Shown piece by piece: positions 1 through 8,907 of a DNA stretch of 64,000 bases. A model generated the notes under the pieces. That model made no database searches and was not told the DNA's origin. It saw only the letters and a list, made by a program, of their open reading frames with translations. The position numbers were made by a program, and so were the translations under genes. Source of the stretch: Tolypothrix sp. NIES-4075. Lineage in GTDB: Bacteria > Cyanobacteriota > Cyanobacteriia > Cyanobacteriales > Nostocaceae. The stretch's first letter is position 1. The number at the start of each line of letters is the position of its first letter. The stretch spans positions 186,001-250,000 of the forward strand of contig NZ_BDUC01000009.1 in the NCBI RefSeq assembly GCF_002218085.1. Reading direction: 5' to 3'.

Positions 1-1836
1 TTGTGTCTTTTTTGGTAATTTCTCAATTTTATTAACCATTAACTCAATTACATTATCTGTCACCCCGACAGTTTGAATTTGAGTTAAATCCCACGTCCAC
101 CGAGCGGTTGCAAAATCAAATTTAATTAGATTTATTTGCGCCAGAGATTGCAATAATTGAGTTAAAAAGAAGGGATTACCGTCTGTTTTGTTGTAGAGTA
201 ATGTTGCTAGCTGTGTTGAGGTTTCTGTTTCTTGTAATGTATCTGCAACTAATTGTTTAACGCTCTCAAGTGATAGCGGTTTGAGGACAATTTGATTGAT
301 TCTCGCCCCTGTCTCTTGCAATTGTGCTATTGTTTGAATTAGAGGATGTGCCGCACTCACTTCATTATCGCGATACGCGCCTAATAGCAATAAATAGCCG
401 ATATTGGCATCGTTGATTAAGGCTTGAATGAACTTTAAAGACGCAGAATCTGCCCATTGCAAATCATCTAAAAATAATACCAGGGGATGTTCTTTTTGAG
501 CAAAGACGTTAATAAAAGCTTGAAAGACGCGATTAAATCTAGCTTGAGTTTCTGTTGCTCCTAATGTCGGTACAGGGGATTGCGATCCAATTAGTAATTC
601 CACTTCCGGAATTACTTCAATTATCAGTTGAGCGTTTGTCAATAAAGCTTGTTGCAGTTTCGTTTTCCAGACTTCCAGACTGGCAGCACTTTCAGCTAAC
701 AATTGCTGCATCAACATCCGAAATGCTTGAATCAATGAAGCGTAGGGAATATCTCGTTGAAATTGGTCGAATTTACCGGCAATAAAATAACCCCGCTGTT
801 GCAGAATTAATTTGTAAATTTCGTTCACTAAAGAAGATTTACCAATGCCAGAATAGCCACTGACAAGCAACAGTTCAATTTTCTCAACTTTTGCTATGCG
901 AGCAAACGCTTGCATTAGCGTGGCAACTTCTGTTTCGCGTCCATACAGCTTTTGGGGAATCAGTAAATGGAAAGAAGTATCGTGTTGAGCGATCGCAAAT
1001 TCTTTAATTTCCCCGGTTGTAGTTAACTGTTCTAAAGCTGTTTCTAAATCCTTCTTGACTCCAAAAGCGCTTTGATAGCGGTCTTCGGCGTTTTTTGCCA
1101 GCAACTTCATGATAATATTTGAAATCACAACCGGAATATCTTGCCGCACTTGATGCGGTGGAATCGGTTGTTTGGCAATGTGAGCGTGAATTAATTCTAA
1201 GGGGTCGTCAGATTGAAACGGCAAACGCTGCGTCAGCAACTCGTAAAATGTTACTCCTAAAGCGTACAAATCGCTGCGGTAATCAATCGCTCGATTCATC
1301 CTTCCGGTTTGCTCTGGAGAAAGATAATGAAGGCTACCTTCTAGTAAACTGGGTGGACTTAAAAGCGGATTTTCTTTAGAAAGACGTGAAGCGATACTAA
1401 AGTCAATAATTTTAACTTGGCGATGCGAATTAATCAGAATATTTTTTGGTTTAATATCTTTATGAATAATTTGATGTTGATGAATCTCACCTAAGATAGA
1501 TGCAATTTGAATCGCAATTTCTAACCAATCTGTTAAAGCGATTTTGTCGGCGACAAATGTCTTGAGATCGCTGCCAAAATCTTCTAAAATTAATGCTAAT
1601 CGTTTTTGATATTGTTCTAATTTATAAGGTTTAATAACACCTTCTAGCGGCAAATCCATAAGGATTTGATACTCTTGCTTTAGTCGAGCGGTTTCTTCAA
1701 CCGTTGGAAACTCAGCTTTGAGTGTTTTAATTACGACAGTTTTTTGATCGCACTCTTGAATGCTTCGATAAACGAGCGTGCGATCGCCATTATGAAGAAT
1801 TGTGCCGAGAGTATAACCAGGAAGCGCAGACATCAT
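1..1836 (-). CDS. Serine/threonine protein kinase with AAA ATPase domain (N-terminal part, cut by window edge)
   Basis: The minus-strand frame is open from a double ATG (1836/1833) to the window edge, giving about 612 N-terminal residues. Residues ~10-270 form a Hanks-type kinase: the catalytic loop HKDIKPKN lies near residue 124, followed by KIIDFS, where the usual DFG glycine is serine. A P-loop ATPase of the AAA_16 type follows, with Walker A GYSGIGKSS near residue 323 and Walker B LVLFLDDLQWAD near residue 455. This order matches the very large cyanobacterial kinase/ATPase/GAF/histidine-kinase proteins (HstK type). The GAF and histidine kinase parts would lie outside the window, so their presence is inferred. 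It would be a cytoplasmic signalling protein; the signal is unknown. The start could be either ATG. Confidence 0.9.
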   Translation of the reverse strand, partial: MMSALPGYTLGTILHNGDRTLVYRSIQECDQKTVVIKTLKAEFPTVEETARLKQEYQILMDLPLEGVIKPYKLEQYQKRLALILEDFGSDLKTFVADKIALTDWLEIAIQIASILGEIHQHQIIHKDIKPKNILINSHRQVKIIDFSIASRLSKENPLLSPPSLLEGSLHYLSPEQTGRMNRAIDYRSDLYALGVTFYELLTQRLPFQSDDPLELIHAHIAKQPIPPHQVRQDIPVVISNIIMKLLAKNAEDRYQSAFGVKKDLETALEQLTTTGEIKEFAIAQHDTSFHLLIPQKLYGRETEVATLMQAFARIAKVEKIELLLVSGYSGIGKSSLVNEIYKLILQQRGYFIAGKFDQFQRDIPYASLIQAFRMLMQQLLAESAASLEVWKTKLQQALLTNAQLIIEVIPEVELLIGSQSPVPTLGATETQARFNRVFQAFINVFAQKEHPLVLFLDDLQWADSASLKFIQALINDANIGYLLLLGAYRDNEVSAAHPLIQTIAQLQETGARINQIVLKPLSLESVKQLVADTLQETETSTQLATLLYNKTDGNPFFLTQLLQSLAQINLIKFDFATARWTWDLTQIQTVGVTDNVIELMVNKIEKLPKKTQ

Positions 1837-1854
1837 ATTCTGGGTTTTATAGAT

Positions 1855-2225
1855 TGGTTAGTTGTTAGTCGATAGTGGATAGTAGGCATTGGTAATAGTG
1901 AATTGGGAATTGGTAATTAGTAAGAAAGGAGGGGAAAAGGGGAGGCAGTGCCTTGCTCATTTTCCCAAGGCAGCTTTTGGGGGGAAGCTTCCCCCCGAAA
2001 CGTGCCGCCCCGTTGTAGCACCTGCCTATGATTGGGGAAAGGGTAAAGGTATGGAAATAAAGAGTTATTTAAATCACTCCGAGGATATTTTTCTTTTCCT
2101 TTCCCCCTTTCCCTTTTCCCTTTCCCCCTCTTAAAAAAGCCCATTCCCCATTCCCCATTCCCCATTCCCAATTCCCAATGCCCCATGCCCACTATCCACT
2201 ATCCACTAACAACTAACAACTATCC
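1855..2225. repeat. Intergenic short-tandem-repeat array, G-rich then C-rich
   Basis: This gene-free stretch starts with units such as GGGAATTGGTAAT and ends with complementary units such as CCCATTCCCCATT and CCACTATCCACTAAC. The two arms can pair into a long imperfect hairpin. In the middle (~1940-2030) is a GC-rich piece ending CCCCGTTGTAGCACCTGCC, related to the element at 3796-3863. Short frames here consist only of repeat and are not called as genes. Confidence 0.7.
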
Positions 2226-2233
2226 ACTATCCA

Positions 2234-2818
2234 CTAACTCTGCTGTTGTGGAACTTGTGAAATTTCCGCCAATTCCTTTTCTTTATCTTCTCTGCGCTTT
2301 TTAGCGTAAAGTTGAATAGTAGCTACCATCGCAATAATCATTGCCACAATTACCCAAACAGTAATATCGGTTGGTAGACTATCTTTAAATATAGCCAGCA
2401 ATACAATCACGACTAACATTAAGCTGGGTGCTTCATTCAAAGCGCGTAACTGTTTGCTACTCCAGCGACATTCATCAACTGCTAACTGCTTCATTAACCT
2501 TTTGCAATAATGATGATAGCCAAGTAAAAGAGCCACAAATCCTAATTTTACATGCAACCAAGTCTGTTTTAAAACTTCTGGTTCAGTAGTTAATAAACCG
2601 ATCGCCATGAAGACTGTTAACAACATTCCTGGAGTCGTGATAATGCTGTAAAGCCGTTTTTCCATTATCTGATACTGATTTTTCAGTATCGTGCGTGCTG
2701 GTTCTGGTTCTTGGTTAGCTTCGACGTGATAGATAAAAAGACGTACTAGATAAAATAATCCAGCAAACCAGACTACAATGCCGATAATGTGAAACGCTTT
2801 AAACCATGAATAAGCCAT
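2234..2818 (-). CDS. hemJ: Protoporphyrinogen IX oxidase, HemJ type
   Basis: HemJ oxidises protoporphyrinogen IX to protoporphyrin IX, the last step shared by haem and chlorophyll synthesis, in the membrane. The 194-residue protein has four to five hydrophobic segments and begins MAYSWFKAFHIIGIVVWFAG. His10 in the first segment is the conserved haem-ligand candidate of the family. The start at 2818 is chosen because it has a GGAG ribosome site 9 bases upstream and gives the usual family length; an upstream ATG at 2911 would add 31 residues read through a repeat. hemF and hemA, other enzymes of the pathway, lie at 40 and 51 kb but are not linked to it. Confidence 0.9.
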   Translation of the reverse strand: MAYSWFKAFHIIGIVVWFAGLFYLVRLFIYHVEANQEPEPARTILKNQYQIMEKRLYSIITTPGMLLTVFMAIGLLTTEPEVLKQTWLHVKLGFVALLLGYHHYCKRLMKQLAVDECRWSSKQLRALNEAPSLMLVVIVLLAIFKDSLPTDITVWVIVAMIIAMVATIQLYAKKRREDKEKELAEISQVPQQQS

Positions 2819-2866
2819 GAATTTTATTCTCCATTTAGCTTGACAAATCACTGAAAAAAAGCAATA

Positions 2867-2915
2867 CGTAGTAAGCGATTCATCGCTTATTTTGAGCGCT
2901 AAAGCGCTCACTACG
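2867..2915. repeat. Two-hairpin dispersed element (CGTAGT...ACTACG)
   Basis: Outer arms CGTAGT and ACTACG enclose two small hairpins, AAGCGAT-tc-ATCGCTT and GAGCGCT-aa-AGCGCTC. The same architecture with different stem sequences recurs at 17713-17793, 19651-19733, 27688-27735 and 46122-46171. Here it lies in the hemJ leader. Confidence 0.75.
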
Positions 2916-2925
2916 AGACTTTCTT

Positions 2926-3783
2926 CTATTTTGACTTATCATCTGTACGCCGTACAAAAGGTAAAAGGTCTTCTAAAATCGTTTCATGATAATGTTCTTG
3001 AGGATAATGCCCGACGTTATTAAGTTTTATTACTTCGGCATTCGGTACAGAATCGGCAAACTTTTGTGCCATATCTATAGAAAGCCAAGGGTCAATCATT
3101 CCCCATTGAATTAAAATTGGTTTTTGCCATTCTTTAAAGCCAGATTCGATTTCGGTCATGGCTGGCTGAAGTTGTAAATTGCGGATAGTTGATAAAAGTC
3201 CTCGTCCAGAAGAGGAACTTTTCAAATATGGCTTTCGATAAACATCTAAATCTTTCTCTTCGATGACGTAACGACAACCACCTTCTAAAGTTCTATCAAC
3301 TAATAAAGGGTCTTGGGTCATCATTTCACCTGCTAAAGGTAAACCGAGTTGTTGAATTTTCCAAGGTAATTTTGCAGCGCTGGTAATTGGGGTATTGATG
3401 ATAGCTATGTTGGCAATTTGTTCTGGATGTCGCAAAGCATATTGCAGTCCTACAGAACCTAAAAATCCTTGTACAACTAAAGAAAAACGTTTTAATTCTA
3501 ATGTTTGGATAAATTCTGATAAAGCTGTGATAAATGCATCTGGGGTATAAGCAAAGTCTCTTTTTTCAGGTTTGGATGAAAAACCATAACCAATCCAATC
3601 TGGTGCGATCGCTCTTGTACCCTGTTTCGCTAAAGCTGGTAAGATGTTACGCCAACTGTAACTTTGTGACGGTAAGCCGTGTAGCAATAATACAGGCAAT
3701 AAGTCTGTTTGACCGATTGGTTGTGCTTCGCGATAAAACCATTCAAGGGAATTTACGGTTATTTTATGTTCTTGTATTGACAT
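2926..3783 (-). CDS. Alpha/beta hydrolase (haloalkane dehalogenase/epoxide hydrolase type) lacking the usual nucleophile
   Basis: The protein is 285 residues from the ATG at 3783. The alpha/beta hydrolase fold is shown by the oxyanion-hole motif HGLPSQSYSW, the strand DWIGYGFSSKP, the acid region WGMIDPW and the catalytic histidine in NVGHYPQEH. At the nucleophile elbow the sequence reads LVVQGFLGSVG, whereas family members have VVxDWG or a GxSxG serine; the Asp/Ser position appears to be glycine. It may therefore be non-catalytic or use another residue. A longer frame up to 3864 runs through a dispersed GC-rich repeat and is not the real start. Its substrate is unknown. It lies 15 bases downstream of the FAD oxidoreductase-side repeat and is probably transcribed toward hemJ. 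Confidence 0.85.
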   Translation of the reverse strand: MSIQEHKITVNSLEWFYREAQPIGQTDLLPVLLLHGLPSQSYSWRNILPALAKQGTRAIAPDWIGYGFSSKPEKRDFAYTPDAFITALSEFIQTLELKRFSLVVQGFLGSVGLQYALRHPEQIANIAIINTPITSAAKLPWKIQQLGLPLAGEMMTQDPLLVDRTLEGGCRYVIEEKDLDVYRKPYLKSSSSGRGLLSTIRNLQLQPAMTEIESGFKEWQKPILIQWGMIDPWLSIDMAQKFADSVPNAEVIKLNNVGHYPQEHYHETILEDLLPFVRRTDDKSK

Positions 3784-3795
3784 GATAAAAAGCCT

Positions 3796-3863
3796 CACGC
3801 AGAGGAGCCAGTGCGTTGCGGGGGTTCCCCCCGTTGTAGCACCTGGCGTAGCGCAGAGGCGCA
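3796..3863. repeat. GC-rich dispersed element (copy A)
   Basis: This copy begins with GCAGAGGAGCCAGTGCGTTG and contains GGGGGTTCCCCCC, a near-perfect palindrome, then GTTGTAGCACCTGGCG. It is almost identical to the copy at 63873-63942, 60 kb away. Diverged or partial relatives lie near 1940, 5676, 22868, 52483 and 55243. Confidence 0.8.
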
Positions 3864-3877
3864 AAGTTTTATTAAAA

Positions 3878-4969
3878 TTAGGGATCGTTGGAAATAATCA
3901 TCTCACGAATTGCGTGTGCTGTTGCGGGTGCTAATAAAACGCCGTTGCGATAATGTCCGGTGGCGAGGAGAATGTTATTAAAGCCTGGTAGTTTGCCTAT
4001 GATTGGTGCGGGTCGTTTTTCGGGACGGGGACGCAATCCCGACCAAGTGCGGTTAATTGTGGCTTGTGCTAATTCTGGACAAAAGGCGATCGCACCAGTT
4101 AAAACTTGCTTCAATAGTTCTTCGTTAGGTGGTATTTCATGGGTATCATTGGGAAATTCTACCGTCGCACCGATCCAATAATCGCCGTTACCTACAGGGA
4201 CTATGTGAATATCATCGCCTGTAATTACTGGTTGAAAGTCGCGATCGCCTAAAGGATGTTTTAAGCTTACTTGCAAAGCTTGTCCCAACACAGGGCGAAT
4301 ATCAATCATTTGGTTTAATTGTGCTGTCAAAAGTGACGAACCCAATCCAGCGGCGATTATAAACCAATCAGCGGTAATTTTACCTTCTGTCGTCTCAAGT
4401 TCGTTGCATGAATTCGCGGAAGTTGAAGTTCCGTTGACGGTAACGCCAAATTTAAAAGTAACACCGTTGCGTCGAGATGCATCAACTAAAGCTAAAGTTA
4501 AAGCTGTTGGGTCAAGTTGGCGGTCTTGGGGAGAATAAATAGCACCGATAATATTATCGTTATTTACCTGCGGACAGACTGACTTTAATTTTGCCACGTC
4601 CCAAACTTCTAATTTCCAGTTTTGAGAAGAGCGAATTTCTGCTAGTTTTTGCCAAGCGGCTTTATTATCTTCTTGCAAACAAAGACTGAGAATTCCTTGA
4701 CGATTAAAAGGGATTTTGCGATTTGTGATAGCTTCTAGTTCCGGAATTAAAGTTTCATAACGTTGAATGCTATATGAGCGCATTCGCCAAGCATTACCCT
4801 TAATTTTATGGCTAATCGCACCCATCAAAACGCCTAATGCTGCCCCTGTAGAGGCTTGGGCGGGTGGTTGTTTGTCGATAACAGTGATTTTGATGTCTTG
4901 AACTTGACTGAGTTCATAGGCGATCGCCGCCCCAACAATACCACAACCGATAACGACTACATGACTCAT
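3878..4969 (-). CDS. FAD-dependent oxidoreductase, D-amino-acid/glycine oxidase family
   Basis: The 363-residue protein begins MSHVVVIGCGIVGAAIAYEL, a dinucleotide-binding GxGxxG motif, with the acidic strand end VIDKQ about 30 residues in. The C-terminal block GLRPRPEKRPAPIIGKL and the GHYRNGVLLAPAT loop are typical of the DAO/ThiO family, which oxidises amines of glycine, D-amino acids or sarcosine using FAD and oxygen. In cyanobacteria some members act as glycine oxidase for thiamin thiazole synthesis, but there are no thiamin genes nearby, so the substrate is not assigned. It should be a soluble cytoplasmic enzyme. The ATG at 4969 is immediately preceded by repeat sequence. Confidence 0.85.
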   Translation of the reverse strand: MSHVVVIGCGIVGAAIAYELSQVQDIKITVIDKQPPAQASTGAALGVLMGAISHKIKGNAWRMRSYSIQRYETLIPELEAITNRKIPFNRQGILSLCLQEDNKAAWQKLAEIRSSQNWKLEVWDVAKLKSVCPQVNNDNIIGAIYSPQDRQLDPTALTLALVDASRRNGVTFKFGVTVNGTSTSANSCNELETTEGKITADWFIIAAGLGSSLLTAQLNQMIDIRPVLGQALQVSLKHPLGDRDFQPVITGDDIHIVPVGNGDYWIGATVEFPNDTHEIPPNEELLKQVLTGAIAFCPELAQATINRTWSGLRPRPEKRPAPIIGKLPGFNNILLATGHYRNGVLLAPATAHAIREMIISNDP

Positions 4970-4975
4970 TGCTTT

Positions 4976-5093
4976 TTGGGGAGATGGGAGGATGGGGGGA
5001 GGGGGAGATGGGGGGAGGGGGAAAAGGAGAATTCAAAATTTAATACTCTCTCCCCCACTCCTCCACTCCCCCACTCCCCCACTCCCCCTTAAG
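4976..5093. repeat. Purine-rich to pyrimidine-rich repeat arms
   Basis: Units like GGGGGAGATGGGG run to about 5025, then an A/T core GAATTCAAAATTTAAT, then units like CTCCCCCACTCC. The arms are complementary and could form a hairpin between psbQ and the FAD oxidoreductase. No gene is seen here. Confidence 0.65.
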
Positions 5094-5094
5094 C

Positions 5095-5559
5095 CTAACT
5101 TTCTTGTGGGTTGTTGCTTTGCGGTAACAATTGTAAGAAATTGTCAATGTCAGCAAAAGCGGCTTTGTTGTTGCTTAAAGCTAGTTGAGAGTTGCGATCG
5201 GCTGCGGCTTGATCTATTTTTAGCAGGTGGTTAAATAAATCTCGCGTTATCTGACGTGCTTGGGGTTGGTCTTTAGGTAGCAGGTTGGAAGTAATGTAAC
5301 TCATGTTCAGCTTGACCGATGTCATCGGACCGTGGATAAAATTACCCACATCGATCCAATCATTTCTTCGGATCAGCTTTTGCAGTTCTTCCGAGCGATC
5401 GCGTACAGAAAGAATATCAGGAACATATTCCTGAATTTTCTCTAACTGAGCCGTAGTATAGGTTGGAGGTGCAGTAGCGACAGTCGGACCGCCACAACTA
5501 ATCAGGAATGTTGCCAAAATTACCAGAATCAATGACAAAATAGAGCGTTGACGCGCCAT
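5095..5559 (-). CDS. psbQ: Photosystem II lipoprotein PsbQ (CyanoQ)
   Basis: CyanoQ is a lumenal lipoprotein that stabilises the oxygen-evolving side of photosystem II. The 154-residue product begins MARQRSILSLILVILATF and carries a lipobox LISC at about residues 18-21, so the mature protein would start with a lipid-modified cysteine. The mature part is a helical bundle with the family features FIHGPM, LLPKDQ and a C-terminal DIDNFLQLLPQ. The ATG at 5559 is chosen because it places the signal peptide correctly; the upstream ATG at 5595 would put 12 polar residues in front of it. It is the only PsbQ seen in the window and lies in a repeat-flanked single-gene unit. Confidence 0.92.
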   Translation of the reverse strand: MARQRSILSLILVILATFLISCGGPTVATAPPTYTTAQLEKIQEYVPDILSVRDRSEELQKLIRRNDWIDVGNFIHGPMTSVKLNMSYITSNLLPKDQPQARQITRDLFNHLLKIDQAAADRNSQLALSNNKAAFADIDNFLQLLPQSNNPQES

Positions 5560-5654
5560 ATACTCAATTTTTTGTGTGTCTATTAACAGTGTCATTTTAG
5601 ATCGCTAGGGCAATTTATCGTTCTTGCCAGCGAGAGTTTTTTTGCGATGTTGTG

Positions 5655-5862
5655 GAATTGGGCATTGGGCATTGGTGAGCCAGTGCGTTGGGCGGCTCTG
5701 CCGACTTGAAGCACCTGGCGAACCCGAAGGGTAATTGCTAATTGGGAATGGCTAATTGGTAATTGGGCCCTATCGCAATGGGCACGCTTGCATTGAGAAT
5801 AAGAGATTCTTTCCATTCCCCATTACCCATTACCCATTACCCATTCCCCATTGCCCCAACAT
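5655..5862. repeat. Repeat-filled intergenic region between psbQ and the M16 peptidase
   Basis: The region has GGGCATTGG-type units, a partial GC-rich element (GAGCCAGTGCGTTGGGCGGC near 5676 to CACCTGGCG near 5718) and CCCATTACCCATT units near 5820-5850. No coding signal is visible. A promoter for the peptidase would lie in 5862-5930. Confidence 0.6.
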
Positions 5863-5931
5863 CGTAAAATACTTGCCAAGATGGATTTATACGATGCGTG
5901 AATTTTCAGTTTTGAATTTCAATTGCTAACA

Positions 5932-8697
5932 ATGCCTTTCTTTCCTAAACTGCGTCCATACATTCTTATAGGCTTGTTCCTCAGCCTTTTTCTCAGTCTC
6001 GATTTGTTTTCAGACAATTTTACCAACGCGGCAACGCCAACTACAGTTGCACCTGTATCGGGTTCAGCACTGACCCAAGGGGTGACAAAAACGGTATTAG
6101 ATAACGGTTTAACCGTGCTAACCAAGGAAATTCATACTGCACCAGTGGTCAGCGTGCAGGTTTGGTATAAAGTTGGTTCACGCAACGAGGGGACGGGGGA
6201 AAATGGTATCTCCCACCAGTTGGAACATTTAATGTTTAAAGGCACTTCTACACGTCCAGTGCAATTTGGTCGGCTGTTTAGTGCTTTGGGTAGTCAATTT
6301 AACGCTTTCACCAGCTATGACGAAACTGCTTACTATGGTACGGTGCAGCGAGACAAACTCGAAGCACTGCTGACTTTAGAAGCCGATCGCATGGAAGGTG
6401 CTTTAGTTGGACCCGACCAACTAACGAGCGAAAAGCGCGTAGTAATTTCTGAATTACAAGGATACGAAAATTCACCAAGCTACCGTCTCAGTCGAGCGGT
6501 GTTGCGAACTGCGTTCCCGAATCGCACTTATGGCTTACCTGTGGGAGGCACAAAAGCCGATGTCGAGAAATTCACCGTCGAGCAGGTGCGGAATTATTAC
6601 CAAACCTTCTACAGTCCAGATAATGCCACATTGGTAGTTACAGGCGATTTTACCACCGCACCAACGCTGAAAGTTATCAAGGACACTTTCGGCAAGGTTC
6701 CCAAACGAGCCAAGACGGTTCCGCCAAAAGGTACCGTTGCTGTACCTTCTAATACTCCTGCGAAAAAAGAGCCAATCGTCCTCAAACAACCGGGAAGCGC
6801 GGCACTGCTGCAAGTTGTCTATCCCTTACCAGATGTCAAGCATCCCGATGTCGCGGCGATTGATTTGATGGATGGTATTCTTACAGGCGGTCGCAGTTCT
6901 CGACTTTACCAAGATTTGGTAGAATCCGGATTAGCTAGTTCAGTCAGTGCGAGTGCAGCAGAATTAATTGAACCAGGTTGGTATGAAATTAATGCTACAG
7001 CCGCGCCCGGTCAAGAATTATCAAAAATTGCTTCGGTGCTGCAACAATCGCTGACGAAACTGCAACAGCAGCCAGTCAGCAATGAAGAATTAAATAGAGC
7101 GAAGACGCAATTACAAGCTTCTTTTATACTGAATAATCAGGATATCACCAGTCAGGCAAACCAACTGGGGTATAATCAAACCGTCGCCGGAGATTATCGT
7201 TATATTGAGGGGTATCTAGCAGCGATCGCTAAAGTTACGCCAGCTGATGTCCAAAAAGCAGCGAAAACTTACCTCAATCCGGCTAAACAAACCATCGGCT
7301 TTTTTGAACCTACCCAAGCAGATGGTAAACCAGGAACTTCCAATGCTGGTTCTGGTCGCACCGCTGAGAACTTCAGCCCAGGTAAACCAGTAGACCCAGC
7401 AGAACTTGCCAAATATCTTCCTCCTGCCACATCAGCCACCACTGCTAGCAAACAATCGCTACCAGAACAGTTTACTCTGGCGAATGGAATGCGGGTTCTT
7501 TTGTTAAGCGATCGCAGTTTTCCCTCGATAAACCTCACCGGACAAATTGACGCTGGTGCTGAATTTGACAACATTCAAAAAGCTGGGCTAGCGAGTTTGA
7601 CTGCTGGTAACTTAATGAATGGCACGAAAACCAAAAATGCTCTCACGCTGGCGAAATCGTTAGAAGATAGAGGAGCCAGTTTAGGTTTTATTGCTGGTCG
7701 TGAAGGTGTCGCTATTGGTGGTCAAGGTTTGTCTGCGAATCTGCCGATATTGATACAAACTCTCGCAGATGTAGTACAAAATGCTACTTTCCCGGCAGAC
7801 CAATTGGAACTCAGCCGGCGACGGTCATTAATCGGGTTGAAAGCACAGCTAGATGACCCCCGTGGATTGGGACGAAGGGTTTTTCAGCAAGCAATTTACC
7901 CCGAAAATCATCCGTTCTACAGCTTTCCTACAGAAGAAAGTTTGAAGGCTATTACTCGCGATGATTTGGTTCGCTTTTATCAAGAACATTATCGACCGGA
8001 TACAACAACGTTAGCGATGGTGGGTGACTTTGAACCAGCGAAGGTGAAAGCTTTACTAAATCAAGCTTTTGGTAAATGGCAAGCAAAAGGTAAAGCACCT
8101 GTTTTGAATCTTGCGTCAGTACCTTTGCCGCCAAATTTGAAACGTCTAAACAAAGTAATTCCCGGTAAGGCAGAGGCAGTTACTTATATAGGCTACAACG
8201 GCATCTCGCGTAAAGACCCTCGTTTTTATGCAGCGTTGGTACTGAATCAAATTTTAGGTGGTGATACCTTGTCTAGTCGCTTGGGTACTGAAGTACGCGA
8301 TCGCCAAGGTTTAACTTACGGTATTTACAGTGCTTTTGCTGCTGGAGTTAATCCGGGTCCATTCTTAATTCAGATGCAGACTTCTCCCCAAGATGCGAAT
8401 AAAGCGATCGCTAGCGCTGTTGCTTTACTCAAACAAGTCCGAGAACAAGGAGTCACAGAAGCTGAATTAAACTCGGCAAAACGCTCAATTACCAACAGCT
8501 ATCCCGTAGATTTGGCAAATCCCAGCGATGTCGCTACCATCATTTTAGACAATTCAGTTTACGGGCTTTCACCTACAGAAATTCGAGAATTTCCCAACCG
8601 CATTCAAGCTGTGACGATGACTCAAGTGCAGCAAGCAATCAAAGACCTAATTAATCCTGACAAACTGGTGATTGTCACAGCTGGACCCAATGGGTAA
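5932..8697 (+). CDS. M16 family zinc peptidase, two fused halves
   Basis: The product is about 921 residues: a hydrophobic signal segment (residues ~8-25) and two M16 domains. The first holds the inverted zinc motif HxxEH as SHQLEHLMFKG near residues 95-99 and a downstream glutamate in LLTLEADRME. The second (from about residue 500) lacks HxxEH, reading GLASLTAGNLMNG at the matching place, but has the R/Y substrate-binding region SRLGTEVRDRQGLTYGIYS. This is the usual active/inactive pair, here in one chain as in fused cyanobacterial members. It is probably exported or membrane-tethered and degrades peptides. The ATG at 5932 is preferred over an in-frame TTG nine bases upstream. The gene is followed by repeats and then by the Yfr1-like RNA. 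Confidence 0.9.
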   Translation: MPFFPKLRPYILIGLFLSLFLSLDLFSDNFTNAATPTTVAPVSGSALTQGVTKTVLDNGLTVLTKEIHTAPVVSVQVWYKVGSRNEGTGENGISHQLEHLMFKGTSTRPVQFGRLFSALGSQFNAFTSYDETAYYGTVQRDKLEALLTLEADRMEGALVGPDQLTSEKRVVISELQGYENSPSYRLSRAVLRTAFPNRTYGLPVGGTKADVEKFTVEQVRNYYQTFYSPDNATLVVTGDFTTAPTLKVIKDTFGKVPKRAKTVPPKGTVAVPSNTPAKKEPIVLKQPGSAALLQVVYPLPDVKHPDVAAIDLMDGILTGGRSSRLYQDLVESGLASSVSASAAELIEPGWYEINATAAPGQELSKIASVLQQSLTKLQQQPVSNEELNRAKTQLQASFILNNQDITSQANQLGYNQTVAGDYRYIEGYLAAIAKVTPADVQKAAKTYLNPAKQTIGFFEPTQADGKPGTSNAGSGRTAENFSPGKPVDPAELAKYLPPATSATTASKQSLPEQFTLANGMRVLLLSDRSFPSINLTGQIDAGAEFDNIQKAGLASLTAGNLMNGTKTKNALTLAKSLEDRGASLGFIAGREGVAIGGQGLSANLPILIQTLADVVQNATFPADQLELSRRRSLIGLKAQLDDPRGLGRRVFQQAIYPENHPFYSFPTEESLKAITRDDLVRFYQEHYRPDTTTLAMVGDFEPAKVKALLNQAFGKWQAKGKAPVLNLASVPLPPNLKRLNKVIPGKAEAVTYIGYNGISRKDPRFYAALVLNQILGGDTLSSRLGTEVRDRQGLTYGIYSAFAAGVNPGPFLIQMQTSPQDANKAIASAVALLKQVREQGVTEAELNSAKRSITNSYPVDLANPSDVATIILDNSVYGLSPTEIREFPNRIQAVTMTQVQQAIKDLINPDKLVIVTAGPNG

Positions 8698-8834
8698 TGG
8701 GTAATGGGGGAATAGGTAATGGGGAATGGGTAATGGGGAATGGGTAATGGGGAATGGGTAATGGGTAATGGGGAATGGGGAATGGGTAATAGAAAGAAAT
8801 TGTCCCCATCCCCCCATCTCCCACTCCCCCACTC
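8694..8834. repeat. Heptamer array GGGTAAT/GGGGAAT with C-rich opposite arm
   Basis: About 13 head-to-tail heptamers of the form GGGTAAT or GGGGAAT follow the stop codon of the peptidase. They run into AAAGAAATTGTCCCC and then CCCCATCTCCCACTCCCCC. This is the clearest short tandem array of the window; the arms are only partly complementary. Confidence 0.8.
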
Positions 8835-8907
8835 GGACACTCCTCTTCTACGCAGGATTGTCACAAGATTGTCACTCAACTTTCATATCGCCTGATTAAG
8901 CTGGTAT

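Noticed and set aside
3784..3864. N-terminal extension of the alpha/beta hydrolase
   Set aside because: It is encoded by the dispersed GC-rich element, and the ATG at 3783 fits the domain start.
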